Source: Mesomycoplasma bovoculi M165/69 (lineage in GTDB: Bacteria > Bacillota_I > Bacilli_A > Mycoplasmatales > Metamycoplasmataceae). From it: DNA of 64,000 nucleotides. The stretch spans positions 496,001-560,000 of the forward strand of contig NZ_CP007154.1 of the NCBI RefSeq assembly GCF_000524555.1. Reading direction: 5' to 3'. Positions 1 through 10,072 of the stretch are shown piece after piece; within the stretch, counting starts at the first letter, position 1; the number at the start of each line of letters is the position of its first letter. The notes under the pieces were generated by a model, which saw nothing but the letters and a program-made list of their open reading frames with translations, made no database searches and had not been told where the DNA came from. Both the position numbers and the translations under genes were made by a program.

Positions 1-891
1 AAAAATTACATATGGAATCATATATGAAATTCCTGTAATTATGTGGCGAATAAAGCCTGTTTTTTGCCCTTGCACATTAGTAGGTATTTGATTTGTACTA
101 CCTTCTTTGATGAGCACTGATGCATTTTTAGCTTTTTCTACAACAGAGTCACTTTTGTGAATAGCTTCTTTTGTTGATGTTTTTAAAACTTTTTTGCCAA
201 CAAAAATTGAATCATCAATTTCAACATCAGCAGCTATAATCACAAATTGTGCTTGAGTAATTTGACTTTGGCTAATTACATTTTTAGCTCCAACTGAACC
301 GCGGGTTTCAATGTGTGGCTTATAACCTGCTCTTATAAGTGCCTGTTCTAGTCTTTCTGCTGCCAAATAAGTATGGGCAATACCAACTGGACAAGAAGTA
401 ATTCCAATTGCAAGTGGTTTTTCTTGTTGCTCTTCAATATTTTCAGATTCTTTTTGACTAGTTATTGCTTCAAAAATAGCATTTTTATCATTAGATTTCA
501 AAATTGAACTTATTTTTGAATCTAAAACTAAGGTTGCTATTTTTGAAAGAGTTTCAACTTGAGTTGTATCTTTTTCTACTTTTGGAAGCAAAATTACAAA
601 AAGATATTTAGCAAGTGTGCCATCAAAATTTTGTCAATCAATACCTGTTTGCAAACTAATAAAAAATAAAGTTGGCTTGCTAACAACATTGCTTTGACAA
701 TGTGGAATTGCAAATTCTTGTTCAATTCCAGTTGTAATTTGTTCTTCACGAGATCACAAATCTACCACTAATTGCTTACCATCATTTACAATGCCTTTTT
801 CAACAGCAACTTGAGCTACAAAATCAAAAACTTGTTGTTTAGAATCAAGTTTTTGATTTAAAAATATATTTTCAATTGTAAATATTTTCAT
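1..891 (-). CDS. fruA: PTS fructose-type transporter EIIABC (partial, C-terminus beyond the window)
   Basis: The 297 visible codons give an EIIA domain, an EIIB domain and the first residues of the membrane EIIC domain. EIIA (about residues 5-150) carries the phospho-accepting histidine in an AIPHC motif at residue 64. EIIB starts near residue 160 with the fructose-family active-site motif GITSCPVGIAHT, with Cys near 167. The EIIC part is cut off by the window edge. By family, phosphate passes from HPr through EIIA and EIIB to a hexose (fructose or a relative) as it crosses the membrane. The ATG at 891 follows an AGAAAGG ribosome site. An RpiR-type regulator lies directly upstream on the same strand and is the obvious candidate to control it. 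The exact sugar cannot be read from the sequence. Confidence 0.92.
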
Positions 892-1042
892 AACAATAAT
901 TTTCCTTTCTATATTTTCCTTTATTTTCCAACTTAAATTGCTTTTTTGCTTTAAAAATAAAAAAATTTTTGTTTATTTTAAATTAAACAAAAATTTTTTT
1001 AATTTAGATATTATTTTTTAAAAGAATACTATAAATTTCAAG

Positions 1043-1897
1043 TTATTTTTTAATCTTAACTTTGTTTCATTGAGCTAATAAATCAAGATTTTGTTGGTAT
1101 TTTTCTCGAAATTCTAAAGGTAAATTTTGCGCGATGGTAAAAAAGATTAAATCAGCTATAAAAAATTGATTAACTTTGGAAGAAATGGAGACAAATCTGT
1201 TTTGTTGTTCGCGAGTTTGATAATATAAAACTAAATGATTTGGAGACACTAATGTTTTATTTGCTGTGACAATAATTAAATTTTTGCCTTTGTCTTCAAA
1301 TTCATTTAATAAAAACACAATTTCTTTTGTTGTGCAACTTTTTGAAAATAAAATAATGCAGGCATCACTTTTTTGACCTGAAATTAACAAAAAATTGTGA
1401 AAATCCGAAAAACAAAAGGCATTAAAACCAAGTTTTTGCAAGTTAATTCCAAGCTCACGAGCTGCCAACTGAGAAGAGCCTGCTCCATATAAATAAATTT
1501 TTTTACTGTTAAAAACTATCTTTGCTGCACTATAGACTTGATCAATATCAATTAAATTAACTGTTTGCGAAAGTGATTCTTGATAATATAAATTAAGTGA
1601 GTTAAGAACTTGTTGTTTGTTATCACAAAATTTTGAATCACTTTCGCAATTATTATTAATTTTTTGTGAACTTAAATAATTATGATAAACATAAAACTGA
1701 AAACTTTTTAGTGAAGGAAAACCAAGTTTTTTAGACAAAACTGAAATAACAGCCATTGAAGTCTTACAAATAGATGCTAATTGTTTAATTGAAGAATTGT
1801 AAAAAACAATAGGATTTTCGATTATTAAATTAACAATACTTTTTTCATTTTTTGTAAGTTGTTCAAGTTGCTTAGGACTAAAAAAAGCAGTTTTCAT
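1043..1897 (-). CDS. MurR/RpiR family transcriptional regulator
   Basis: This is a 284-residue protein with an N-terminal RpiR-type helix-turn-helix (about residues 1-77, with LASICKTSMAVISVLSKKLGF as the recognition region). A SIS sugar-phosphate-binding domain follows (about 115-240, containing YLYGAGSSQLAARELG). Members of this family sense a sugar phosphate and control adjacent sugar uptake or catabolic genes. Here the neighbour 150 bp downstream is the fructose-type PTS gene, so local control of that gene is the natural inference. In the standard code the reading frame would stop at a TGA at 1067; with TGA read as Trp it runs eight residues further to TAA at 1043. Confidence 0.9.
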
Positions 1898-1917
1898 TTT
1901 TATTAAAATTTAAATTA

Positions 1918-4900
1918 CTAATTTTTTGTATAACTTTTTAGAAGGGCCTCAAAAACAGCACTTGGTTGTACTTCTTTTGTAGGAGTTGTTGCTGTTACTG
2001 CTGGTTGAGAAGGTGCTTGAGTTTGTTGTTGTGGGGCAACAGATGGTTTAGTAGAATCAGTAGATTCAGATTGTTTTGCATTATAAAAAGTTAAGGCATG
2101 CAATGTTGTTTTGGAAGCATTTGGAGTTGATTGTGTTGTTGGAGAAGTGTTAGAACTTGGAGATGATGGAGAAGTGGTTTGAGAAGGTACTGGTGATGCA
2201 GATGTTATTGGAGCAAATGTTGTTGTTGTAGGTGTTGATGATTTTTCTGGTCCTAAAACAATGTTTGAATCTTGTTTTCCTAAATTTCCTAAAAGTGTTG
2301 TTGCTTGACTACCACTACTACTTTTATCAAGTTCAAAAGTATTTTGTTTTTTTGTATTTTCGCCATCAAAACTTGCTGCATTGACTTGAATTTTACCATC
2401 ATTTCTATCTATAGTTAAAACAAATGTGGTTGCCTTTGAAGTTGAATTTTCATTTCCTTCAATTGGAAATGCTGCTAAAATTTCAACTTTTTTATCAGTT
2501 CCACCAGTGGAACTAGTAGTGGTTAAATCACTAATATTATCCTTATTACCAAATCCAATAACTCAAGCAGAACCACTTTGAACTTGAGTAATCTTTTTGC
2601 TTTTTAGATTTTCAAATCCTTGAATTTTAGAAATATCAGATACTTTTTCTACAAATAATGCAAAACTATTATTAGTTCCATTTGATTGAACATTAGTTCC
2701 TTGCAATGCTTGTGTATTTTTTGGCTTCTCTTGCAAAATAATTCTTGGTTTATTTTCTTCTAATGAATTATCTTCTGAGAATACAATTCCAAAAGAAGAT
2801 GGTTGTTGATTTTGAGTTTGAACAACTTGTTGTTGTGCTTGCAATGTTTGAGCGGCGTTTCCTCCACCACTTGCACTAGTACTTGTGCCTGGAAGTGCAT
2901 TTGATTGTGGTGCAGGTTTTGGAGTATTATTTTTTAAAGTTAATTCTTCAGAATCTAAAATAATACCACTAAGTCCATTAACTTGATTAACTTCTAGTTT
3001 TGAATTATCCTTAGCTTCAAATACGAAATTATTATTTAAAAGTGATGGTAATACTTTTTTACTTTCTTTATTTTTTTCATCAACAGTTTTTAAAGCTGCT
3101 CCATCAAAATATAAATCTGAACCTAAATTTTTAATTGTGGTTAGTGCTGGCAGGGATGGTGCAAAACCAGCAATGATGATGTTTTGAGTTGCAACTCTTT
3201 CATTATTATCATTATAAATAGAAATTCCAATAATAAGTTGTTGAGATGCATTATCAAAACTTAAATTGTAATTAACTTTGTCATTTTTAAGTCCAGGTTG
3301 ATTGATAATATTGTTAAGACTTGAAAAGATTTTTGCAAGTGCTTTAGAAGCTTTGGTCTCAAGTGCAAGTCCAGTGCTTGGATCAATTACTGTTTGTTTA
3401 ACAGTTTTTTTTCAATTTGGAAAATCAATTACATTATCAAAAGTTTGTTCAACTGAATGTACTATAGCTTGTTGAACTGTTACACTATCATAATTTGATG
3501 AATTTGTTAAACTAACAACCCCATATCCCTTAGGTGCGCTTAAATTCTTTAAAAATGCATAATAAGCAACATTGATGTTTTCAAGTTTTGCAATAATATC
3601 AAGTGCATTTACATAACCATATTCAGGACGAACTACAAAATAGTTGTTGTTTTCAACAACTGCATTAAGAAAATCTTGAGCATAGTTGTTAAAAATACGA
3701 AAATTAAAAAGGAAGTAATGGCTTTGTCCAGCATTTTCATCATCTTGGTCAAGATTATCTGTTAAATCAGAAAGTGCTTGTACAGGTGTTGCTGTTACTT
3801 TAGAAGATTGTAGTTCAGAGTTTTCGGCTTTAGTTTGAGCATTTGAACTTGAGGCATTAAAATCGACAGTAGCACGAACTTGGATTTCTCCAAGAGCATC
3901 TAATTGAAAATTAGTTTGTTCAATTTGAGCTCTAAAAGTTGGATGCAAATGTTTAAAATAACGTTTTAAAACACTAAAATCAAAAAAATCTGTAACATCT
4001 TGACCTTCTTTGAAAAAGGTTGAAAGATTTTTTTGACTCAAAGCAATTTCTCTTTGTTTGTCTGCAATTAACTTAACAGGATTGCGATCTGGATTTGTAA
4101 CATCCGATGTTAATTTAGTAAATTCTTGCAATGCTAATTTGTAAGAATTTAAATTAGTTATTTGTAATTTGAACTGACTAACTTTATTATTTCCATCTAA
4201 AATTTCTACAGAAACTATAAGAGATCCGCTGTTGTCATCAATTTTGTCAAAAGCAATTTGATTTTCAGAGTTCTTAGCAAAATCAAGTCTCAATTCTGAA
4301 GGAACTACAATATTGCTTCCATTTGCATCAATAAGTTTTAAACTTCCAAAATTAGAAACTGTTTGACCAAAATCTTGATTGTGACTAGTGTAAAAACTTT
4401 GAATTTTACTTGCTAGTGTTGATGGTAAAATATTATCAGTTAAGTCAAAATTTTTATAAACTAATTTTGATTGAGTTTCATCAACACTAAAAACTGGTAC
4501 ACGAGTTGTTTGCGCTTCACCAAATCCTGAAACATTTACAACACTTGAATAAATTTGGTTGGTTGCATTATCAACTGCAGTAAATAAAACATTTTCAAGT
4601 TGTTGTGCTGTGGCAATGGTGTTATTTGCTGCCAAGTCACTAGTAATAAAATAAGCATTAACTTTAATATTTGGGTATTTTTGTTTAAAATCACTTAAAT
4701 CAAAAATACTAATCAAATTAATAGGATTTTTTTTATCCAAAACTAAATTAAAAATTTGACTTGGTGAATATTGCTTGTATTTTGCTTCAAGCGGCAAACT
4801 TTCCATTTGTTTTACAAAATTTTCGTTTGTAAGAGGTGTTGAAGCACCTGCTAATTGCTCTGTTTTACCAAATTCTACAAAACTTTTATAATTTTTATTT

Positions 4901-5019
4901 TCAAAATAATTGTAGGTAGCCCATCCGCCAGCTATTGCAGCTGCAGGCACTAAAAGTCCTGTTCCTAAAATTAATATTGCTTTAACATGTGATACTTTTT
5001 TAACTAAAATATGTTTCAT
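1918..5019 (-). CDS. Large N-terminally anchored surface protein, P102/LppT-like
   Basis: About 1033 residues when TGA is Trp; the frame is open from the start to TAG at 1918. It begins with a basic stretch and one hydrophobic segment (about residues 10-32) with no lipobox cysteine, so it is probably tethered by an uncleaved or signal-peptidase-I-type helix and exported. The last 150 residues are low-complexity Ser/Thr/Pro/Gln-rich sequence. An ATG at 5031 is possible, but the only good ribosome site (AAGGA, 5032-5036) abuts it and is well spaced for the ATG at 5019, so I chose 5019. It starts 2 nt after the stop of the upstream gene, a tight operon. Size, topology and pairing resemble P97/P102 (LppS/LppT) adhesin pairs; the family link is an inference from overall look. 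Confidence 0.6.
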
Positions 5020-5020
5020 A

Positions 5021-8000
5021 TTATTGGCCATCCTTAGCTTCTGAAACTGTAAATACTATAATACTTGAACCAATTGGTTTGGGCTCTTTAGGTTGGGTTT
5101 GAGTTGCAGTTTGTGCTTGCCCATTTTGTTGAGAATGAGTAGCTTGTGGTTGTGTAGCAAGTGTGGGGTTAGCAGTGGAACCGCCTGCTTGATTGTTAGA
5201 CGAACCGGCTGCATTACTTCCTCCAGCATTACCACTTGGACTTCCAGCTGTTGTTGGAGGGGTTTGTGCCCTTGATTGTGCTGGAGTATCTGGATCATTT
5301 GCAACATCTTTTACAATTTTTTCTTCATCTTCTTTAGGAATTTCTGTTAAAAAGAATTTAAGTGTTGTCTCACCAACAAAATTTGTTGAAACACCATTTG
5401 GTTCATATAATAATGCTAAACCTCTCAATAGTGGTTGAATTTCCATAAATTTTTGGTATCCAAAAAATTGTTGAAATGCTTTAGCAGTTTCTAAAACATT
5501 CATTTTTTGTCCATTAAATTTATTCTTAAATTCATCTAAAGTTTTATTTTTCAAAACCAATTGATGTAATTGAGCTGGCAAGTTACTTGTAACTTGTTTT
5601 GCCAAACTAATGTTTTCTACTTCTTTGTTTGAAGCACTGGAGACCATTAAATCTAATTTTTGTTCACTAGTTTTAAAAACTATTTTACTTGGATTTCCAA
5701 CTTCATAAAACTCATAATGATAACTTAGTTCCAAAGGTTTATCATCTTTTGGAAGTTGAGAAGATGAATCTTGAGTTGTATGAGTATTAGATGTAGTTTG
5801 ACTTACATCTGCAACTTGTGTTGCAATAGCTTGTTTTGAATTTTCTTTTGTATTGTCAAACTTGATGTTGTATCTTAATGATCTTGCAAAATTATCATAA
5901 TCCTTAATATTATCATCAGCATTATAAGTTGAAATAAATAATTTAGCAAAAGATGAAGCAGTTAATTGGGATTGTTCTTTTTCAACTGCTTTTATTAATT
6001 TATCAAGCAAATCAATAGCAAATGTCTTTTGAACTAGTTTTAAAGATTTGATAACTTGTGAGTTAGTTGTTTCAGATTCAGTTTCTGCTGTTTCAGTAGT
6101 AGATGATGATACTTGTGTAGCTTGTGTGCCAGCATTTTGTGCTTGTAAATTACTATTACCTACTTGGCTTGATGAACTAGTTTGCCCATTTTGCACACCA
6201 TTTTCACTACTTGTAGCATTCGCGTTACCCTTGGTAGTTTCTTGTTTTTGTTCATTATCTTTGTTTAAAACATTAAATAAATGAGTTAGATAGGCAAGAT
6301 TTTGTTGCTCACTTAATTGTAAAATTTTATTTGCAAACTGACCAAATGATAAATTACTATCAAAAAATACTTGAGCGTATTCGTTATCCTTGATGTGAAC
6401 TGGCAATAAAGTTTGGCTATTAAAATCATTAATTTTTGCTAATTGGTATTTAGAAATTCAAGCATTTAAAAATGGTTGTTCCACAAAAGTATAATCAAAT
6501 TGACTTGGATCTTTTAACAAATCCAGCAATTTATTGTAACTTTGATCTTGAACTAGTTTTTCAATTTTTTCATATGAAATAAGTTGGTGTGATTTTAGTG
6601 GTTTTTTCTCAGTTGTATCACTTGTTGTTTTTGTTGTTGTGTTATCAACAACATTTGAAATTTGAGCAATATAAGGAACAACTGGCACTCCACCTTTAAT
6701 TTGATAAGAACCTGGTTGACCAGGAACTTGCTCATATTGACGAAGTAAAATAGTTACATTTTTACTTAAATTTAAAGATGCTGATTTATATAAAATTTTT
6801 CAAGGCACACTAATATAAGTGGAAGTGGCATCTCCACCTACAACAATATTTGCAACATCTATTTCATAACTAAAACGTTTGTGAACTTCATCAGATGCTT
6901 GATCTAATTCATTAAAATTAATTGGTAAATCTGTTTGTAAAAAAGAATTTAAAATAGATTTAGCTTCATCTGATGTATTTAATAATTGACCTTGCTTGAA
7001 TTTAAGTTCACGATAAACTTTAATAAGACTTTTTTTGGAAATATCTTCTTTTGCTCTTGATTGTGCTGGTTTGTTTGTTTGTGAATCATCTTCTATAGTT
7101 TCATCAGCAGTGGTTTTTAGTCCTAATGATTGAATTTGTGAATTGGAAAAGTAATAATTTTTAGCAACTGGAGATTCAATGTTGACCTGTCCAAGAAAAT
7201 CACTAGTGCTAATAAAAGGTGATAATTTGGTTTGATTATTTGCAATTTCAAAACGAACTGTAGTGGTTAAATCTGAGTTAAAATTTTTTGGAAATAACTT
7301 TTTGGCCTCATCATTAAAACCTAATTTAAGATAACCTTCAAAAGTATCGGTGGCAGTTGTTGAAGGAATAAGTCATTTTATTTCATCATTATTTTTAAAG
7401 GCTGGTTCTAATGAAATTGAATAAGGTTTAATAATTTTGTGATCAAAATTAACAAAAAAATTAGAATTATTTAATAAATTGTTAATTAGCTGCTCAATAT
7501 TAAAATAGTTATTAATTTTTGCAATAGCTTCTTTAGATGTTTTGGCTTGATTTACATCAGCAACAAAATCACTAGCTAATGTTATTTTGGCCAATTTGTG
7601 ACCATCTGAAGAACTATTATATGGTTTAAGAGCATCATTAAACAAAATTTTGGTCGCACTGCTAAAGTTGCTTAAAAAGAAGGTTGATTCTACATTTATT
7701 AGAACACTTGTATTTATTTTTTTAGAATAAAAAGTTTTACCATTAATTTGAGTGGTAATATAAAATTCAATATCAAAGGCTTGACTTTTATCATTTGGTG
7801 TAACTTTAGAAAAAGTTACATAATAAGAACTTGGCAAATTAAAATTAATAAATTGTCCATCTACAAATTTTTGTAAAACAAAAAAATCGCTTGCTTTTTT
7901 TGTGTCATTGCTTTGATTTCATTCGCTTTTTAATTGACTAAAATTACTAAAAGGACTTATTTTGTTTGAACGAAAAGATACTGCATCAACTTGTTTGGCA

Positions 8001-8182
8001 ATTTTTTCTAATTCTGATGTAATTTTAGAATAATCAGTTACACGAGTTTGGGCAAGTGCATAAGAAATACCAACAGAACCACCAATTGCAAGTACAGAAG
8101 CAGTCACTCAAGCTAAACCTATTAAAAACTTGAGATTTTTTTGTTTGTGGACACCTTTATTAATTGCGCTTTTTTCTGCCAT
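5021..8182 (-). CDS. Large N-terminally anchored surface protein, P97/LppS-like
   Basis: A 1053-residue protein, open from ATG 8182 (AAAGGA site just upstream) to TAA 5021, with many TGA Trp codons. The N-terminus is basic and followed by a single hydrophobic helix (about residues 18-42) without a lipobox, then a long soluble, Asn/Lys/Ser-rich extracellular region. Two low-complexity segments stand out: a Thr/Ser/Gln-rich stretch in the middle (about residues 670-720) and a Gly/Asn/Ala/Gln-rich stretch near the C-terminus. It heads a two-gene unit with the similarly built protein downstream. P97/P102 and LppS/LppT pairs of the hyopneumoniae group bind host cilia and glycosaminoglycans and have this build; that function here is an inference. 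The AAKPV-type cilium-binding repeats of classic P97 are absent. Confidence 0.6.
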
Positions 8183-8508
8183 ATTAAAATCCTTTTGTTA
8201 ATTAAAATTGTTAAAAAAATTAAGTAAACTATTTCATAGTAATTTTACTATAAAAATCTAGCTTTTTTTAATTTTAAATATTAAAAAATAGCATTTTTAA
8301 CAAAAACGTTATTTTTGAATGATATTTTATTTAACACATTTGATAATAGAAATAATTTTGATAAGTTCTAACATTAATTTTGTATTATGAAAATAATAAA
8401 TAAAGTTATTTAGAATAACTTAAATGTATATACAACTTAACTATAAACACTGAAAGAATAACACAATTTTGTTTAGAAGGTCTGATTTAATATGTTATCA
8501 ACTAAAAT

Positions 8509-8592
8509 TTAATCAGATGGAATAGGTTTGCCTATTCGAATTAAAATTAAGCTAGAACCTATCAAAATTATCACTATTACTTTTAAATTCAC
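8509..8592 (-). CDS. Putative 27-residue hydrophobic peptide ORF (GTG start) or structured small RNA
   Basis: A consensus promoter (8604-8632) fires leftwards into AGGAGG at 8592-8597. An ORF begins with the GTG that overlaps the end of that motif and ends at TAA 8509. It encodes a basic-hydrophobic peptide with a core of Ile, Leu and Val followed by RIGKPIPSD. A second in-frame GTG lies at 8574, 17 nt after the AGGAGG. Two hairpins follow: GAATAGG/CCTATTC at 8520-8537 and TCTGATT/AATCAGA arms within 8481-8517. No initiation codon sits at the ideal distance from AGGAGG, so a non-coding structured RNA is an equally good reading. I recognise no family. Confidence 0.3.
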   Translation of the reverse strand: MNLKVIVIILIGSSLILIRIGKPIPSD

Positions 8593-8603
8593 CTCCTAAA
8601 AAA

Positions 8604-8632
8604 ATTATAGCACTTTATTTTGTTTTAAACAA
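8604..8632 (-). promoter_or_regulatory. Strong sigma-A-type promoter with extended -10
   Basis: Reading leftwards on the minus strand, a TTGTTT -35 (8627-8632) is separated by exactly 17 bp from a perfect TATAAT -10 (8604-8609). The -10 is preceded by TG one base upstream (extended -10). Transcription would start near 8597, right at the AGGAGG motif. This is the best promoter match I found in the window. Confidence 0.65.
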
Positions 8633-8710
8633 AAATCTAACTACTAAATCGAGATTTAAAAAAACTTAAATGTTGATGTTTTTTAATACTAAATTTTTAA
8701 TATGAAATTA

Positions 8711-8744
8711 AAAAAGAACCAAATTGGTTCTTTTTTTTTTTTTT
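8711..8744. terminator. Intrinsic terminator after the lipoprotein gene
   Basis: Ten-base arms AAAAAGAACC and GGTTCTTTTT enclose a 5-nt AAATT loop, followed on the plus strand by a T14 run (8731-8744). On the minus strand the right-hand arm also ends in T-rich sequence, so it can serve the lipoprotein gene that ends at 8753. Confidence 0.75.
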
Positions 8745-8752
8745 GTTTTTTA

Positions 8753-9898
8753 TTAATTAGATTCTGGGTTATTAATTTTGAAAGGTGTTTTCAAAATTGC
8801 AGGATTAATTTGAAGTGAGTTGGTTCCATTTCCATTATCTGGATCAAATTGGTTGCTATTTGAAATTAATTGGTTATGAACTGAAGTTAAAAAGAAATAA
8901 TAATCACTTCTTCATGGGAAGTTTGCAACAAAAATTTGCTCACCAGTATTTGTATCTGTTCTCGAAAATGTTGCTTCATATGTTTGATCTTTATTTTGAT
9001 TATTTTTAATGTATTCAGGAGCTTGTGGTTTAGTTTTTGCTTTAAAAATTAGTTTGTAGTTAAATACATTAGAACTATTTACCACGCCTGGAGCAAATTT
9101 AACTGCAAAATATTGCTTAATATTTTTGAGTTGTGAATCAATTGCACTTTCTTCAGGATTTGGTGGTAATAATTTTAAATCAATAACATCAGCATTGGTT
9201 TTAAAGTTTAAAACTGCATTTGATTCAAAACGAATTGGATTACCTTGACTATCATAAAAACCAATTATTTGATAATTGGTATTGCGTTCAAGGTTGGTTA
9301 AATGAATATGAAGTAAACCATCATTTTTTTGGTTATCAAAAAATGTTTGCTTAAATTTATCACTACTTAATTCATTACTTTTGGCAATTCTAACTTCAAC
9401 TGATTTATTTTTCAAGGCATTGTCAGTTATTGTTGCATCAAAGGAATATTGACTTGATGTATCTGTTACAGGCACAATTTTAAAATTTGTGATTTGAGGG
9501 GCTTGGGAAGTTGTAAAACTGTGGTTGCTGAAAAAAAGTTCTTTTTTTTCAGTTGGAAGTTGTTGAAAAATTCTTGCAGCATACTCAGTATTAGGTTTTA
9601 AATTATCAATTGTTATAATAACTTGGCGTTCTTTGTGACCAATTAGTTGGTCAGTGATAGGCATTGGTTTATATTCGCCATCTTTTGTTCTTAATTGAAC
9701 TTCAAATTTACCAAAATCTTCTTTACCTCCCACTTCAACCTTTGAAACATTGCTAAGAATTAATTGTGCAGATGTTGATGTCACATTTTGAAGGCTAACT
9801 TTACTAATTGTTTCTTGTTGACCACAAGCAACAAGATAAATTGGTGTAGCACTCACTGACAAAGTAGCAAAAATAGTTTTAATTTTTTTTATATTCAT
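8753..9898 (-). CDS. Surface lipoprotein with fibronectin-III-like repeats
   Basis: A 381-residue protein with a clear lipoprotein signal: basic start, hydrophobic helix, and lipobox YLVAC-G with the acylated Cys near residue 23. The mature part contains repeated modules of about 100 residues with the pattern LKPNTEY or LERNTNYQI, which resemble fibronectin-III-like or DUF1410-like modules of mycoplasma surface proteins. The ATG at 9898 has an AAGGA site 8 nt upstream; an in-frame upstream start would lose the signal sequence. The frame continues through a TGA (Trp) at 8912 to TAA at 8753. It has its own terminator at each end. The role (adhesion, structural or binding) cannot be told. Confidence 0.8.
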
Positions 9899-10007
9899 AG
9901 TTATAATTCCTTGCAAAATTTCTTTAAATTTTACCACAAATTAGCATTTATAATATATAGTTGCTTTTATTCTTACAATTTTTGGTTTATTTTCAAATTC
10001 AAAAAAG

Positions 10008-10040
10008 AAAAATTGAGTATTTTTTAGATACTCAATTTTT
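10008..10040. terminator. Intrinsic terminator of the P68-like lipoprotein gene
   Basis: Perfect 13-base arms AAAAATTGAGTAT and ATACTCAATTTTT with a 7-nt loop, just downstream of the minus-strand stop at 10073. The core ATTGAGTA/TACTCAAT recurs in the terminator at 15136-15168. Confidence 0.85.
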
Positions 10041-10072
10041 TTTAATTTAAAACTAATAGTGTTTTAAAACAA

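Larger units (their letters stand above)
8183..8752. other. 570-bp intergenic region between surface-protein genes
   Basis: This stretch separates the P97-like gene from the next lipoprotein, both on the minus strand. From left to right it holds the 5' leader of the P97-like gene, then about 250 bp of AT-rich sequence in which I see no gene. It next holds a small minus-strand ORF or RNA with its own promoter (8481-8632). At its right end is the terminator of the lipoprotein gene (8711-8744), with a T14 run. Confidence 0.6.

Noticed and set aside
5093-6284. Plus-strand ORFs opposite the surface-protein gene (Ser/Cys/Leu-rich)
   Set aside because: They are antisense shadows of the Thr/Gln/Gly-rich coding sequence and have no ribosome site or family signature.
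1918-8182. Apparent string of broken or degenerate ORFs
   Set aside because: All interruptions are in-frame TGA codons, read as Trp in this organism; the frames are continuous, so these are two intact genes and not pseudogenes.
8731-8744. T14 run as a phase-variation switch
   Set aside because: It lies in the tail of a terminator downstream of a stop codon and not in a promoter or coding region.
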